Shown piece after piece: positions 47,001-57,740 of a DNA stretch of 64,000 bases. This DNA is from Oxyruncus cristatus (taxonomy: Eukaryota; Chordata; Aves; Passeriformes; Cotingidae). The stretch is taken from positions 182,785 through 246,784 of the forward strand of contig VXAY01004361.1 in the NCBI GenBank assembly GCA_013399855.1. Reading direction: 5' to 3'. A program made the position numbers and the translations under genes. The number at the start of each line of letters is the position of its first letter. Position 1 is the first letter of the stretch. The notes below the pieces were generated by a model. It was not told where the DNA came from. It searched no databases and saw only the letters and a list, made by a program, of their open reading frames with translations.

Positions 47001-50000
47001 TGAGTTTTTTGGCATTAATGAGGAAATAAAAAGCAAACCTGACATTTTTAATCCTTTCCCCAAAGCCAGTAGGTCACAGAGCATCTAAGGAAAATAACTG
47101 TGGATGCAAAACAAACCAAAATGGAGTTAAAATAACAAAATAAGTAACAGGAGCTATTTGGATAACTCCTGTCTGAGGCCAAGTTGACCTCAAGTACTTA
47201 ATCTCTCCAAGCTACATGTTATAATAGAAGTTGGAGCTTCTTTTTGTCCCCAGTGGTGCCAACCTGGTCGACATCTTTATGCATCCCCCTGCCCTGCAAC
47301 CACTGGCAATGGAAAAAGGAGTTCCTGCACCCCTTCCCTCCAGGAAAAGGGCCAAACCCTGCACATACCACAGAATTCAAGACCCACAACCTCCCTGCTC
47401 GACCGTGTTGGGTTCACTCTGCTCCACGCTCACTTGCCCCATGCAACACAGTCTCCTGGCTGTTCGACAAGCTCCTCTGCTTCCAGGCTTCCCAGCAGAA
47501 GCTGGATGAGGAGTGCCCTCCCCACCACGCCTGCAATTTGGCGAGGTCCGTGCACCGAGGGCTGGCAGGGCTGTGCAGAGCAATGCAATTAGCTGAGTGG
47601 GAATTTTCAGTTTAATTAATTTAACCCTGAGAAGAGCGCCAGCCAACTGAAAAAACTAAACACGGCCAGAGAAAGATGAATTAGATGCTGATTTAGGGAT
47701 TTAAAAAAAAAAATATATATATACACAAACATTCGTGTTTGAAACTTACCCAGTCAATGCAAAAAAAGGATAGAGAAGGCCTTTAAAATTAAAGTGCCCT
47801 GTGGCAGGGTGTCGTGGGTTCAGGGGTACATTCCCACACACTGCTTCAGCTGAGGAAAGCTCTTCCTCCTCATTTATTGTCCCTTTTCCTTCTGTCCATA
47901 CCCAAAAACCCCATCACTGTGGGTGGAGCAACAATCAGGTGATGGTCCCACGGCTCCCAGACAGCAGCCCTTGAAGGGTTTTATTTTCACCAAGGACAAC
48001 TCACAGAGCTGGATGTGATGCTTTGACTCAGAGGAGGCAAAAGTTCCCGGCTAAAACCTCAAAAAGCCTTTCCAGCAAAACCTGACGCTCCATGGGTACC
48101 ACAGGACAGATGGACAAAGCCAGGTGGAGGCAGAGGTGTGCTGGCAAAAGCAGGGACCATGGATGAGCCCAGACGAGTTCCAACTCTCCTTCCTCAGGGA
48201 ACTTTGGGTAACTCAGGGCACAGCCAAGACCTCTAAACCACAAGAAGCTGCAGACCCCCTGTGCAGCACATCCCGATAAACAGCACATCCTGTTTCAGGA
48301 GAAGGATCATTATGGGTTATTTCTTCCCAAACCCAGGGTGTTTTTAAAGCCCTGCCCCAGGAGAGGGCACCAGACCCCCTCTCTGCACACAGAGGCCACC
48401 CCAAGGCCACTCCCCAGCCCCACACCCCAACATCCCAGTCAGCCCCTCTGTCCACACACGGAGGGTGGTCCATTGGCCAAACCCCCACCCCTCAGTCCCT
48501 GCCCTGCTGCCTCTCCCCGTGTTTCCCAGGGCATCACTTCCCAGTTCTGGTGCAGCCAGGTTGGGATGCTCTGGCTACCAGCTGGCTGCATTTTGGGAAC
48601 TGTAAACCCTCTGGACTCAGCATCCTTCCCTCCAGTCTGCCAGCCCCCACAGAGATCTCCTTCCAGCCCACCCCTCCTGCCCCTCGGCTCTCACCATCCT
48701 CTATTATTTATAACCTCTAAACACACTTCACTCAACAGAAGTGTTTAGGCAGAGAGGTTGTATGAAAGAGGCATTAGACAAAATAAAGTTATATAGCACT
48801 GTAAATAGAGAGGGTGGTGTGGTTTGGGGGTTTTTTTAAAGTCAATGTACTTGGAAAAAAAACCCTTTCCTAGAACTGCTGGAAACACTCAGCACAGAAC
48901 CAGATTTAATGATGAGCAATGGGCAGCAGTTTAAACACACTCAGTGCAGGGAAGTGAAGCAAAACAAAGTTGATCCCAGATTTGTTTTCCTTGTGCTGGA
49001 GGGTTGTTTGTTTTCTGGTTTGGATGGTTTATCCCATCCTTCTAAAGGAGCAGCACTTGGAAACCCTTTCGGAGCCTTTCCATAACGGAGGAAATCCTTC
49101 TGCTGTGCACAGTTCCTGTGGGGAGAGCGCTCCAGCTGTAGGGCTCTGATGAGGTTAAACATTAATTAAATCAAACCACAAGAAAATAATTACACACAGG
49201 CATCCGTCAGGCCGACTTGTCACTACCCAGGAACAAAGTTGGATGCAAACTCCATCAGCGGAACTGTCATGCGGCCGTTAGGAGGAAATAAATGTATCCC
49301 AAATGGACAATTTCATTTAGGGGGAGGGGAAAAAAAAAAAAAAAAAGTCTCGTGAATTGCAATGGATTAATGAGGCAAAGGGTTTGTGTTTGCAGTTGGA
49401 TGGAAAACGCAAACATCCTGAGCTGTGGTATCATCCTTTAGCCTGAGCGCTCGCTCGCACTCCAGCTGCCTGAAAGGACACGTAACCACAGGCTGTAAAA
49501 ACAAAACCTATAGCTCAGGAGAGGCCAGGGAAAAGCCAGGGAAAGGCATGCTCAGAGCAGCAGTGCCTGGCCACCGCTTCCACAAGCAGCAAAGAGAAAT
49601 TTAAATTAACGGGAAGAGAAGATGGATGGGATGGGGCTATAGGGAGCAAGAACTCCACTGGAGATGCTGGGACTGGCTGGCTTTTTGGGGCTGCTCACTG
49701 ATTGCTGATGATTTAAGACCTTAAAATCTCTTCTCTAGGGCATGCTGGTGAGGTATCCCGTAGGTGGGGACACTGGAAGTCAGGGTCCCCTCCTGAAGCC
49801 CATGGGGTACATTATGCCTCGGGCTCCTCATCCCACACAGACACTGGGCACAAACAAATCTCCAGCTCTCACACTGAGGAAACACCAGTCTGGGGAGAAA
49901 TGGAGAGTGACCAAGGGCGCTCTTGTCCTGGTATCCACAGACTATTCCCATGGCCACTAATAGGCAGAGAAATCCTGGGGAAGTGGGAAATGGCATGAGG

Positions 50001-51083
50001 GGTGTCCCCAGAGACTGGGGACACAATCGGGGCCATACTCTGCTCCCACACAGCCAGAGGCTCTGCCTGCAGATGGGCCATTGTATCTCCTCCTAAGCTT
50101 GGCTGCAAGGATTAACTGACTTGTTCCATTAGTGACCAAAAAGCCTCTTACCTTCAGGCAGTTCAGAAGTGAAATAAACACACACACACACAAAAAACCC
50201 TGAGGCTGGAGCAGGGAATCAGGGAAATTTTCCCAGACAGTCCCTGTGGACCCCAAAGCACCCACACACTAAAATCCAGAGAGATGTATTTGAATAACTA
50301 CTAGAAAACAAACCAAATAATTTAAACCAGTTAAAGAGTCAGAACATTTTCTTCACACTAAGTGAATAATTTATGGGCAGAGCTACAGTAAAAAAAAAGC
50401 CCTCTTCAGGCCTGTATTGCAGGAAAATGTATCCAGAATAAAGGATCACATTTCAGACTCATAAATAAATGAAAAACAAAACCAACAGTAAGCAGAAAGA
50501 AACGTATTTCCTTCCCAGCTCCCAGTGCTGCCACAAAGACCCTCAGTGCGCTGGGCAGGCCATGGCCAAGGGACGTTCCTGCTCATCACCCCTGGAGGGA
50601 CCCTGACAACTCCTTCTCCTCCACAGGTGGAAATGTGGACCTGATCCCTCCAGACAGCCTTTTGTATGGCACAGCTTTTATATCTGTGAATGCTGCACCC
50701 ACCCTGTGGAGTTCAGAAACCCCTAAGCACTGGGAAAGCAGAAAGAAGGGAGGTCCCAGTGATGTTAGAGCCAAAATGAACTTCACCCCTTTGGGAAACA
50801 AAAACTTGCCAAGAAACCGTTTCACTCCCATCTCAGGGACTCTGGACTTGAAGCAGACCTGGAAGAATCCATTGGAGGGGACACACATGACACGACTCCC
50901 AAGCACCTCCATCAGACTACCCAGAGGATGCTGCGTGGGGTTTGCTCTTCTTTACCCCATCACAGAGGAGCTCTGGTGCCCCCACGCTCAGCAGGGAGGG
51001 TGGGGGAGCTCCCTCCTTCCTCCCCAGCCAAACTCCTCTGGACCTGGTCACTGGGGGAGCAGGGGGTGCCCAGGACATCCTAC
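44049..51083 (-). other. ASTN2: ASTN2 intron A-B (7.0 kb)
   Basis: A complete intron between the gtaggatg donor of exon A and the gttgcttgcag acceptor of exon B. No CR1 copy is recognised in it. It has a poly-A run at 49330-49346, a short AC run near 50177, a moderately CpG-containing GC-rich patch at about 45540-45790, and AT-rich stretches near 46870-47200 and 49160-49420. No coding exon is seen. Confidence 0.9.
49330..49346. repeat. Poly-A tract
   Basis: A run of 17 A after a GGGGAGGGG stretch, intronic. Similar shorter runs lie near 13877, 37076 and 61459. Confidence 0.92.
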
Positions 51084-51233
51084 CTCGGGGCCGGCTCCGG
51101 CGTTTCCGTCTCCCCACGGACGTGCTGCGCAGCGCGGGCTGGAGCTGCCCGATCTCGATGGGCGTGTTGGTGCGGAAGCTCTCCTTGAACTTCTGCATCA
51201 GGGATTCCACCGTCTCCTGTGTCACCTCGGGAG
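51084..51233 (-). CDS. ASTN2: ASTN2 internal coding exon A: cytoplasmic linker before the second membrane helix
   Basis: This 150-bp exon encodes about 50 residues of astrotactin-2, a vertebrate neuronal membrane protein that acts in glial-guided neuronal migration and in trafficking of surface proteins. The translation contains TQETVESLMQKFKESF, then NTPIEIGQLQP, and ends in a basic run GRRKRRSRPRG. This matches my recollection of mammalian ASTN2 almost residue for residue, and the paralogue ASTN1 is clearly different in the neighbouring exons. The 3' splice site on the minus strand is ...gcgttgcag before CT, and the 5' splice site is GAG followed by gtaggatg. The exon starts with two bases completing a codon and ends with one base (class 1-1), which joins exon B in frame. 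The segment is part of the cytoplasmic loop between the two transmembrane helices, a topology known for the family. Identification is very secure; no stop or frameshift is seen. Confidence 0.96.
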
Positions 51234-52824
51234 CTGCAACGCCAGCAAAGGGACTGTGGTTAGAAGAGGACAGGGCCACTGCGTCCCCCTGCCCACGCGA
51301 GTCCTTCCTCGCAGAGCACAGCGCGAGCCGACGCCGAGTCCTGGAGCAGGAGCTCTGTTAAGACCCTCCAACGTCACCCACGGGGACTCGACCAGAACTT
51401 TCCAAGTCCTACCACAGCCACAAAAATTAGAAAACTGTGATTTTACGGAAATTGCATTTTCCATGCTGCTTTCCAGAACGTTGGATTGTTCTTCGCCTGC
51501 TCTCCCACGTGCACACAGGGCACTTGGAAGCATCGTACCCTTATCCAAGTTACAGCCTGAAGGTTCAAATCACACAGGAACACCCCAAGCACTGGGCTGG
51601 CTTTGGGTCAGGCTTAACTCTGTCCCAGGAGCTTGGAGTCAAACCCTAGCCGTGGCAGCCTTTTTGGAGGGGTGGGAATTCCCCAACAGGCAAATTCAGG
51701 ATTACAGAGCAATAGGAAAGGCTGGGGTGGAAGTCAGGGAAACAATGTGCAGCTGCCCCAGGCATGCTCTGAGCTGCAGTAGGATTCTTTGGGGTCTTCC
51801 AGGGGCTGCACTCACAGACTGGGATGCAGCACCTAAGTTCAGGAAACAGCTTCCTGCAACACCTTATGCCATGTCACAGCTTGTTGACATTTAAGCAACT
51901 CCCCTCCTTGCTCCCACACAGCCTCAATTCAGTAATGCCAAAAAATCCCCCCAGACCTTTGCTGAAGTTCCACACCCACCCACACAATGGACAGTTATGG
52001 GAAATCATGAAGTAACTCACAAAGAGCAAAGATGAAATTCGGGATCAAAAGGTCTGTCCTGCAGGACACAGAGGTCTCCAACATTCAACATCAGTTTGGC
52101 CTCTGTCAGCTTCTCAAATAAACTCATTAGCGGAACATAACCTCTGTCCTGTCTCCATTTCCAGAGTCACCAAGTCCCCTCGATGAGCTCCAGAAGCTCC
52201 CACTGCCTGTAGAGTGCCCACATGGAGATGACAGGGACCACCAGTCCTATAGCCCTGTCACATCCTGCTTGGACAAGTGAGCACCTTGGAGCTCCCTGCC
52301 TGCCAGGAGTTATGGGCTGATGTATCACCCCATCACATTTACCAGATCCAGACACATGAGATGTACATGGAGCTCCTCAGGCACCCTGTGAGCTCGGGGT
52401 GTGTACCTGCTCCAGACCACAGACTCCAACTCCCTTCCCAGCACGGTGCAGGTCCACTCAGCGAGGACTGAGAAGCTGGCCATGCAGGATGAGGCATTTG
52501 GAATTCCAGACAAGGATTTGACCTAAACAAGGAGTCTGCAGCACTCTCCAGCAGGCACTCATGCCACAGGGAGCAGAGCGCCCCATGCCACAGGCAGTGG
52601 CACACTAGCCCAAGGAGCAGCTCGCCCTTCCTTCTCCCCAAATTCCAAAGGCGATGGCCTCAGCCTCCCCAGGGTTGAGAGGCTTTAGAGCACCCCAGGG
52701 TGCTTTTCTACCCTGGCAGGCTGCACAGAAAGTTCCAAAATCTCCTGGGGCCGTTGGGAGGGGGAGCACCAGAGAGCTGATCAGCTGCTGTGCCCGCGGG
52801 CGCATCCAGAAGGTTCGGGAAAGG

Positions 52825-52956
52825 ATCCATCCACCCAGAGCTGCCGTGCTGGGAGACAGAGGGAGAGCATCCATCCACCCAGAGCTGCCGTGCTGGGAGA
52901 CAGAGGGAGAGCATCCATCCACCCAGAGCCACCACACCAGGCAACAGAGAGACGAG
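52825..52956. repeat. 44-bp minisatellite, two identical copies plus a diverged third
   Basis: Copies begin at 52825, 52869 and 52913, each opening with ATCCATCCACCCAGAG. The first two 44-bp units appear identical; the third agrees for about 16 bases and then drifts. The identity of the first two points to recent duplication. The period is not a multiple of three and no protein repeat is implied. Confidence 0.93.
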
Positions 52957-53510
52957 GATCAAAACCGCTGCCTGCATAAGCACCAACAGTGGGAAGCATT
53001 TCGGGAGAGCTCGGGACAGAGTGGTGCCTAAGGGACCATCTACGTTATGTATTCCAGTCTTCCAGCACCAGGCTCCCCCAGGAACCACAGATAAAAGACA
53101 AAGATCCCTAAAGCCCCCGACGTTTACAGCAGGCACAGCTGATTCCTGTGCTGTCAGATGCCCCAGCAGGCATCATCACAAGGGAAAAAATGTATCAAGA
53201 GCAGGGAAAGGAGTCCAAAGAGCATCTAGTCCCACCCCAGCGGCGCAAATCCAACCTGAGGTGCCAGGGAACGATGCTGTGGCAGCAGCAGGGCAGCTCA
53301 GCCTCCCACCACCCTGTTCATGGGGGGAAGCCCATCCCCACAGCTCCCTCACCCGGGAGCACACGTGGCAGGGCCTCCCCGTGAACAGATGGCGAGTTAC
53401 CCAAACCTCGGGGCTGTGTGAGACAGGATGTGTGGAAGTGGAGCAGGGAGCTCGGGAACCACACGGCTGAGGCCTATTTACTGAAAGGAGGCCAGGAGGA
53501 GAGCACAGGA

Positions 53511-53540
53511 GGGAGGAGGAGGAGGAGGAGGAGGAGGAGA
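53511..53540. repeat. GGA trinucleotide repeat
   Basis: About nine GGA units on the plus strand. It lies 350 bp before a longer purine-rich tract. Confidence 0.92.
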
Positions 53541-53888
53541 GGGCCATGCCTTCGGCGAGCAGCAAAGCACAGCGAGGTCACAGCACTCTCATGGGTCCCT
53601 GCTCAGCTGATGGGAGCAGGGACCCTGTGGTGATCATACCCATCTGGCCACCGCGCTGGCACATCCGTCCCAGGGCATCTGCTCCCGTGCCTGTCAGTGC
53701 AGCAAATGCCAAAAGCAGGGGTAAAGTTTTGCAGGGAGGGGAGGGGGTCCTTCAGCTGCCAGGCATTTGGGATGGTGCTGCAAACACTGCAGGAATGGGA
53801 GCAAAGAGTTGGTGTGCCTCACTGCTCTGCACAGCTCGTGTGTGCCAGCACGTCCTCGTCTGCTCCATGCCCCTGAGCTCAGGGGTTT

Positions 53889-54021
53889 GGAGAAAGGAAA
53901 TGGGAGATGGAAGGCGAGGGGAGAAAAGTGAAATGGGGAAGAGAAGAAAAAAAGGGAAAGGAATGAAGGGAAGGGGAAAGGAAAGAAAAGGGATAGGAGA
54001 GAAAAAGAGAAATGAGAAAAG
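53889..54021. repeat. Purine-rich tract of about 130 bp
   Basis: Almost entirely A and G on the plus strand, with only scattered T and C, made of irregular GGAAA, GAAAAG and GGGAAAGG words. Such tracts can adopt triplex structures; this is general knowledge and not shown here. Confidence 0.9.
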
Positions 54022-54404
54022 ACCCTCCTTGACATGATCTCAATCAAGCAGAGTTTGACAGGGGTAAGCAGCATGGAGAAAACTCTCAGTGACAAAGGAA
54101 AGGTAGCTGAGCTTCAACTGCATGACCAGCAGGGGTGAAGGATGAAGGGAGGGCCCTTCATGCACTGCCAACAGTGCCAAATGGGAGGGAGAAGAGACCA
54201 CTGCACTGTAACAAAATGAGACACAGCACTTGCTGGGGTTGGTGGGACCCTGCTGACTATGGGGGTGTCCATCAGAGAGACAGTCCACTACAAACTGCCA
54301 CCTGGGCCTCCTCACAGCAGCCCTCTGAGGTTTTTAATTGTTCAGAAAAGGATGTGAAGTGCTACCACAGGGTAGACAGGGCCTTAATAATGTGCTTTAA
54401 CTTT

Positions 54405-54482
54405 CGGTCAGCCCTGGAGCGGTCAGGCAGTTGGACTGGATGGTCCTCGTAGACCACTTCCAACTGAACCATTGTATTCTAC
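54405..54482 (+). repeat. CR1 LINE 3' tail, diverged
   Basis: The words CCTGGAGCGGTCAGGCAGTT, GGACTGGATGGTCCTCGTAG and CCACTTCCAACTGAACCATT followed by GTATTCTAC match the CR1 3' end with several changes. Sense on the plus strand. Sequence to the left up to about 54350 may be a more diverged continuation. Confidence 0.8.
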
Positions 54483-55505
54483 ACATCCCTGGACTGCCTG
54501 TGTCACACACGGGCTCAGGCAGCAGCTCTGGGCACCTCCACACTACCCACACGCTGCTCTCCTCCCTGGCACAGCCACATCACCAGCGCCCGGGCACCAG
54601 CTCCTCCCAGCGCCGGCCGAGCGCGACACATCTCGGGGGCGACAGGACCACTCCTCTCCTCGAGCAGAGCTTGCCAAACCGCCCTCTCCCCCATCCACGG
54701 TTTCCAGGAGATAAACCCATCAGGGCTACTGAGCTCACATCTTCGTCACCACGCTGAGAGATTCTCCAGCCTGGCAGAGGTGGTGAGATCCACCCCGAGG
54801 TTTGGCACAACGCTCCGATCTCAATCTCCCCCCCTTGGTTCTACAGCAAAAGCCGTCAGCAGCGCAACCACCCCAGGAAAGGGCTGAAGCAGAGGAATCA
54901 CAAGGTTTTTCAGCCTCCGCAGAATCAGCTTCCCTTTCTGGCAGCGCTTTGAGGACGCAGCTGAAGGTCACCGTACCTTTGTGAAGCACAGAACATGTTC
55001 CTGACGCACACCTCCCTCCTGTCCACCCCCATATGCTATTTGGAAAGCGATTTGCTCTCCTTATGGCTCCCCTATTCGCTTGCACGTCTCCCACAAAACA
55101 ATTCCTACCCAGAGCCGTCCTCTCCTCCTTCCTTTCTGCCGGCACAAATTGCAGAGGGGGGGGGCGAATATGTTGTTTGGCTTAAAAATTGCAACAACAA
55201 CAACAAAAAAAATAGTCATCAACTGAACAATATGAGCAATGTTTGGGTAAAAATACATTGCAGTGGAGATGGGAAGCGGCAGCACTCGTTCCAGCCCTCG
55301 CAGGACGCGTGGCACAGGCAGGAGAGCAATACCCTTCCCAGGCACACAGGCTGGGTATGGGGGGCTGTTCTGGAGAGATACCACATCCAGGATCTCACCA
55401 GCAGGAATGCCTAGGAGGGATTCTCCAAAACACAGTCCCAGGCTTGGATAAGCACGACTACCCACAACCCCTATTTGAGAGACGCACTCGTTGTGGATGC
55501 CATGT

Positions 55506-55910
55506 GAGGAGCAGTTGAGGGCACTTGGTGTGTTCAGCCTGGAGAAGAGGAGACTGAGGGGAAACCTCAGTGCAGTTACAACTTCCTCATGAGAGGAAGA
55601 GGAGAAGTAGGTGCTGATCTCTTTTCTGTGGGGACCAGTGGCAGGACCCCAGGGAATGGCCTGAAGTTGTGTCAGGGCAGGTTTAGGTTGGATATTAGAA
55701 AGAAGATCTTCCCCCCGAGGATAGCTGGGCACTGGAACAGGTTCCCCAGGGCAGTGGTCACAGCACCAAGGCTGGCAGAGCTCAAGGAGTGTTTGGTTGA
55801 TACTCTCAGGCTCATGGTGTGACTCTTGGGGATGGTCCTGTGCAGGCCTAGAGGTTGGAGTCGATGATCCTTGTGGGTCCCTTCCAACTCAGCATATTCT
55901 GTGATTCTGT
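55506..55910 (+). repeat. CR1 LINE fragment with intact 3' repeat
   Basis: It runs from GTGTTCAGCCTGGAGAAGAG and ACTGAGGGGAAACCTCAGTG through TTTAGGTTGGATATTAGAAA and GCACTGGAACAGGTTCCCCA, to GGTTGGAGTCGATGATCCTT and a tail reading ATATTCTGTGATTCTGTG. About 400 bp, plus strand. The long minus-strand open frame over this region is antisense CR1, not a gene. Confidence 0.94.
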
Positions 55911-57573
55911 GTGTCTCCACTGGTTACAGTTGGATGGTAACTCCACCATTCCAGGACATTCTCAAGGGGCATGGCCCTACAAACCCCCTTTGACTGTGCA
56001 ACCTGTTCCCAGCCAGCCAGACCAGGCAGTGATGGAAACGCCCCACAGGTCTTGGGAACAAGCCCTCAGCTTTGCTGAGGTGTTTTAGAGTCTTGAGAAC
56101 CCCAATGGAGCAGCTTCTCCCCAGAGCAGACTTGACCTTTGTGGGAGATCTGGACTGACCCAGGTTTGGGTTTCACAGCTTATTAAAACAGAGCGGTGAG
56201 GTTTAAGGTCTGCAGAGGTGCCAGCTTCCCTGAGCCTCCCAGTGTTCAGTGTCTGGCTTAAAGATTCTGTTCCTGGAGCCACAGCCATCCCTGTTCTCCT
56301 CACACAACACCTGCACTCCGACAGCTGCAGGAAGACAACTGGCAAGGCAACAGCAGCTGCAATTAGAGCTTCCCACGCTAGGTGTGGAGTAAAACATCTC
56401 TATAAAATACAGGGTTTTAAGCCTCTGGTTTTCCCATCCCTCTCTTTGATTTCAGAGTGTCAGAAGGCAGGTTATCGATCCCTCAATATTACCAGTGGCT
56501 ACAACGCTCCCAGACTTTTGGGGAGAGGAGTAGCTCACAGGAGCTGCTCCACTGAACAGGATGCTTCGCTGGAATCAAAGCGTTTCACAAGAAGACACCA
56601 AACTCAGTCGAGGATTAAATGGAAAAGTCTGGGTGCAATTAAAAGCCAAGGTCAGTGGGGTTTTTACCTCCAGATCTCCAGTGCCTTCATGACAGCACCC
56701 GTGGCCATGTGTAGCATGCAGCCCCCTCCTCTCAGACTCTTCTCCAAGGTTGTCTCCTGCCCTTTCACCAGCTGCTTCCAGTATTTTTCAAATAATCCAC
56801 TTTTTCTAGGCACGGGGAAGGGAGCTCTGCTGGGACCACTGACGTGGGCTCTAAAGCTCTAATGCATCATCACAACCCTGACCCACCACAGGAACGTGGT
56901 TACACGCACGTGTAACACAGTTTAACAATGTTTTAATTGTTTCCTCCAAATCAACCCCCTGATTTTCAATAAGCTCATTTCGATGCTTCTCGATCAATAT
57001 TTCAGAAATTCCTATTCTGCAAAGTATTTCAAGAAATCGACTTTCCGATCCTATTTGGGACGAGCATAAATTTCACAATACTGGAAGTCTTCCACATGGT
57101 GGAAGCCCTGATTTCTCACCAGCTCTAAATAATGGGTGTTTGTTGCTTTTCGAAGCATGAAATAACTAACGGTGTTCGTTCTGAGACTGGGATGTGGACT
57201 GATTTTCAACAGTGCCACCCTGAAGGTACCGAGCTCCAGAAAGCACGGAGCTTTACTAGCATAAAATTAGGTAATTACACTGATGCCGATGCGATGGCAG
57301 TGGGAGAGATCTGTGCAACAGCTCCCCACGTACCGGGAGGAAAACACACGTGGAGAGCGACATCCTGCCATGGAGCACGGTGGATACATCAGAAACACTG
57401 AGAACTTCATCTCTTCACGGCTTTCTCCAGCCACCAAAACCCTCAAACACCTCTTGAGCAAGAGAGCCTGTCCCCTTTGGCCCCCTGATCTCCACCAGTC
57501 CATGTCAAATGCCATGTGCAGCCACCACCGTGTCCAAGACACAACAGGAAACTGCATTACACAACCAACTCAG

Positions 57574-57740
57574 GAGATATATATATATATATGTATGTGT
57601 ATATATATATATATAAAATTTAAATAGATATATATATCCATACATTTTTATTTAAATACATAGATATGTCCATATATCTACGTATTTATACATACATAAT
57701 TTAAATACAGATATATATCCCTATATATGTATATATATGG
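57574..57740. repeat. AT-rich microsatellite cluster
   Basis: Runs of AT and TATG (ATATATATATATATATGTAT and similar) interspersed with TTTAAATA words. Imperfect, probably a decayed and re-expanded dinucleotide array. Confidence 0.94.

Noticed and set aside
47815..47880. GTCGTGGGTTCAGGGG start resembling the TGTCGTGG beginning of some avian ERV LTRs
   Set aside because: No matching second LTR, no target duplication, no primer-binding site or polypurine tract, and no retroviral coding sequence nearby.
51562..51571. GGTTCAAATC, a match to the tRNA B-box
   Set aside because: No A-box at the proper spacing upstream and the flanks do not fold into a cloverleaf. Chance match.
50635..51894. 419-residue plus-strand open frame, the longest in the window
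   Set aside because: It runs antisense across ASTN2 exon A and out into GC-rich intron on both sides. The translation has no recognisable domain, and the reading frame is open because the complement of the exon and its flanks happens to lack stops.
55061..55732. 223-residue minus-strand open frame
   Set aside because: Most of it is the antisense of a CR1 element, and the rest is intron.
56218..56862. 214-residue plus-strand open frame
   Set aside because: No domain or family recognised, with no splice signals or neighbouring exons to support it. It lies in the upstream ASTN2 intron.
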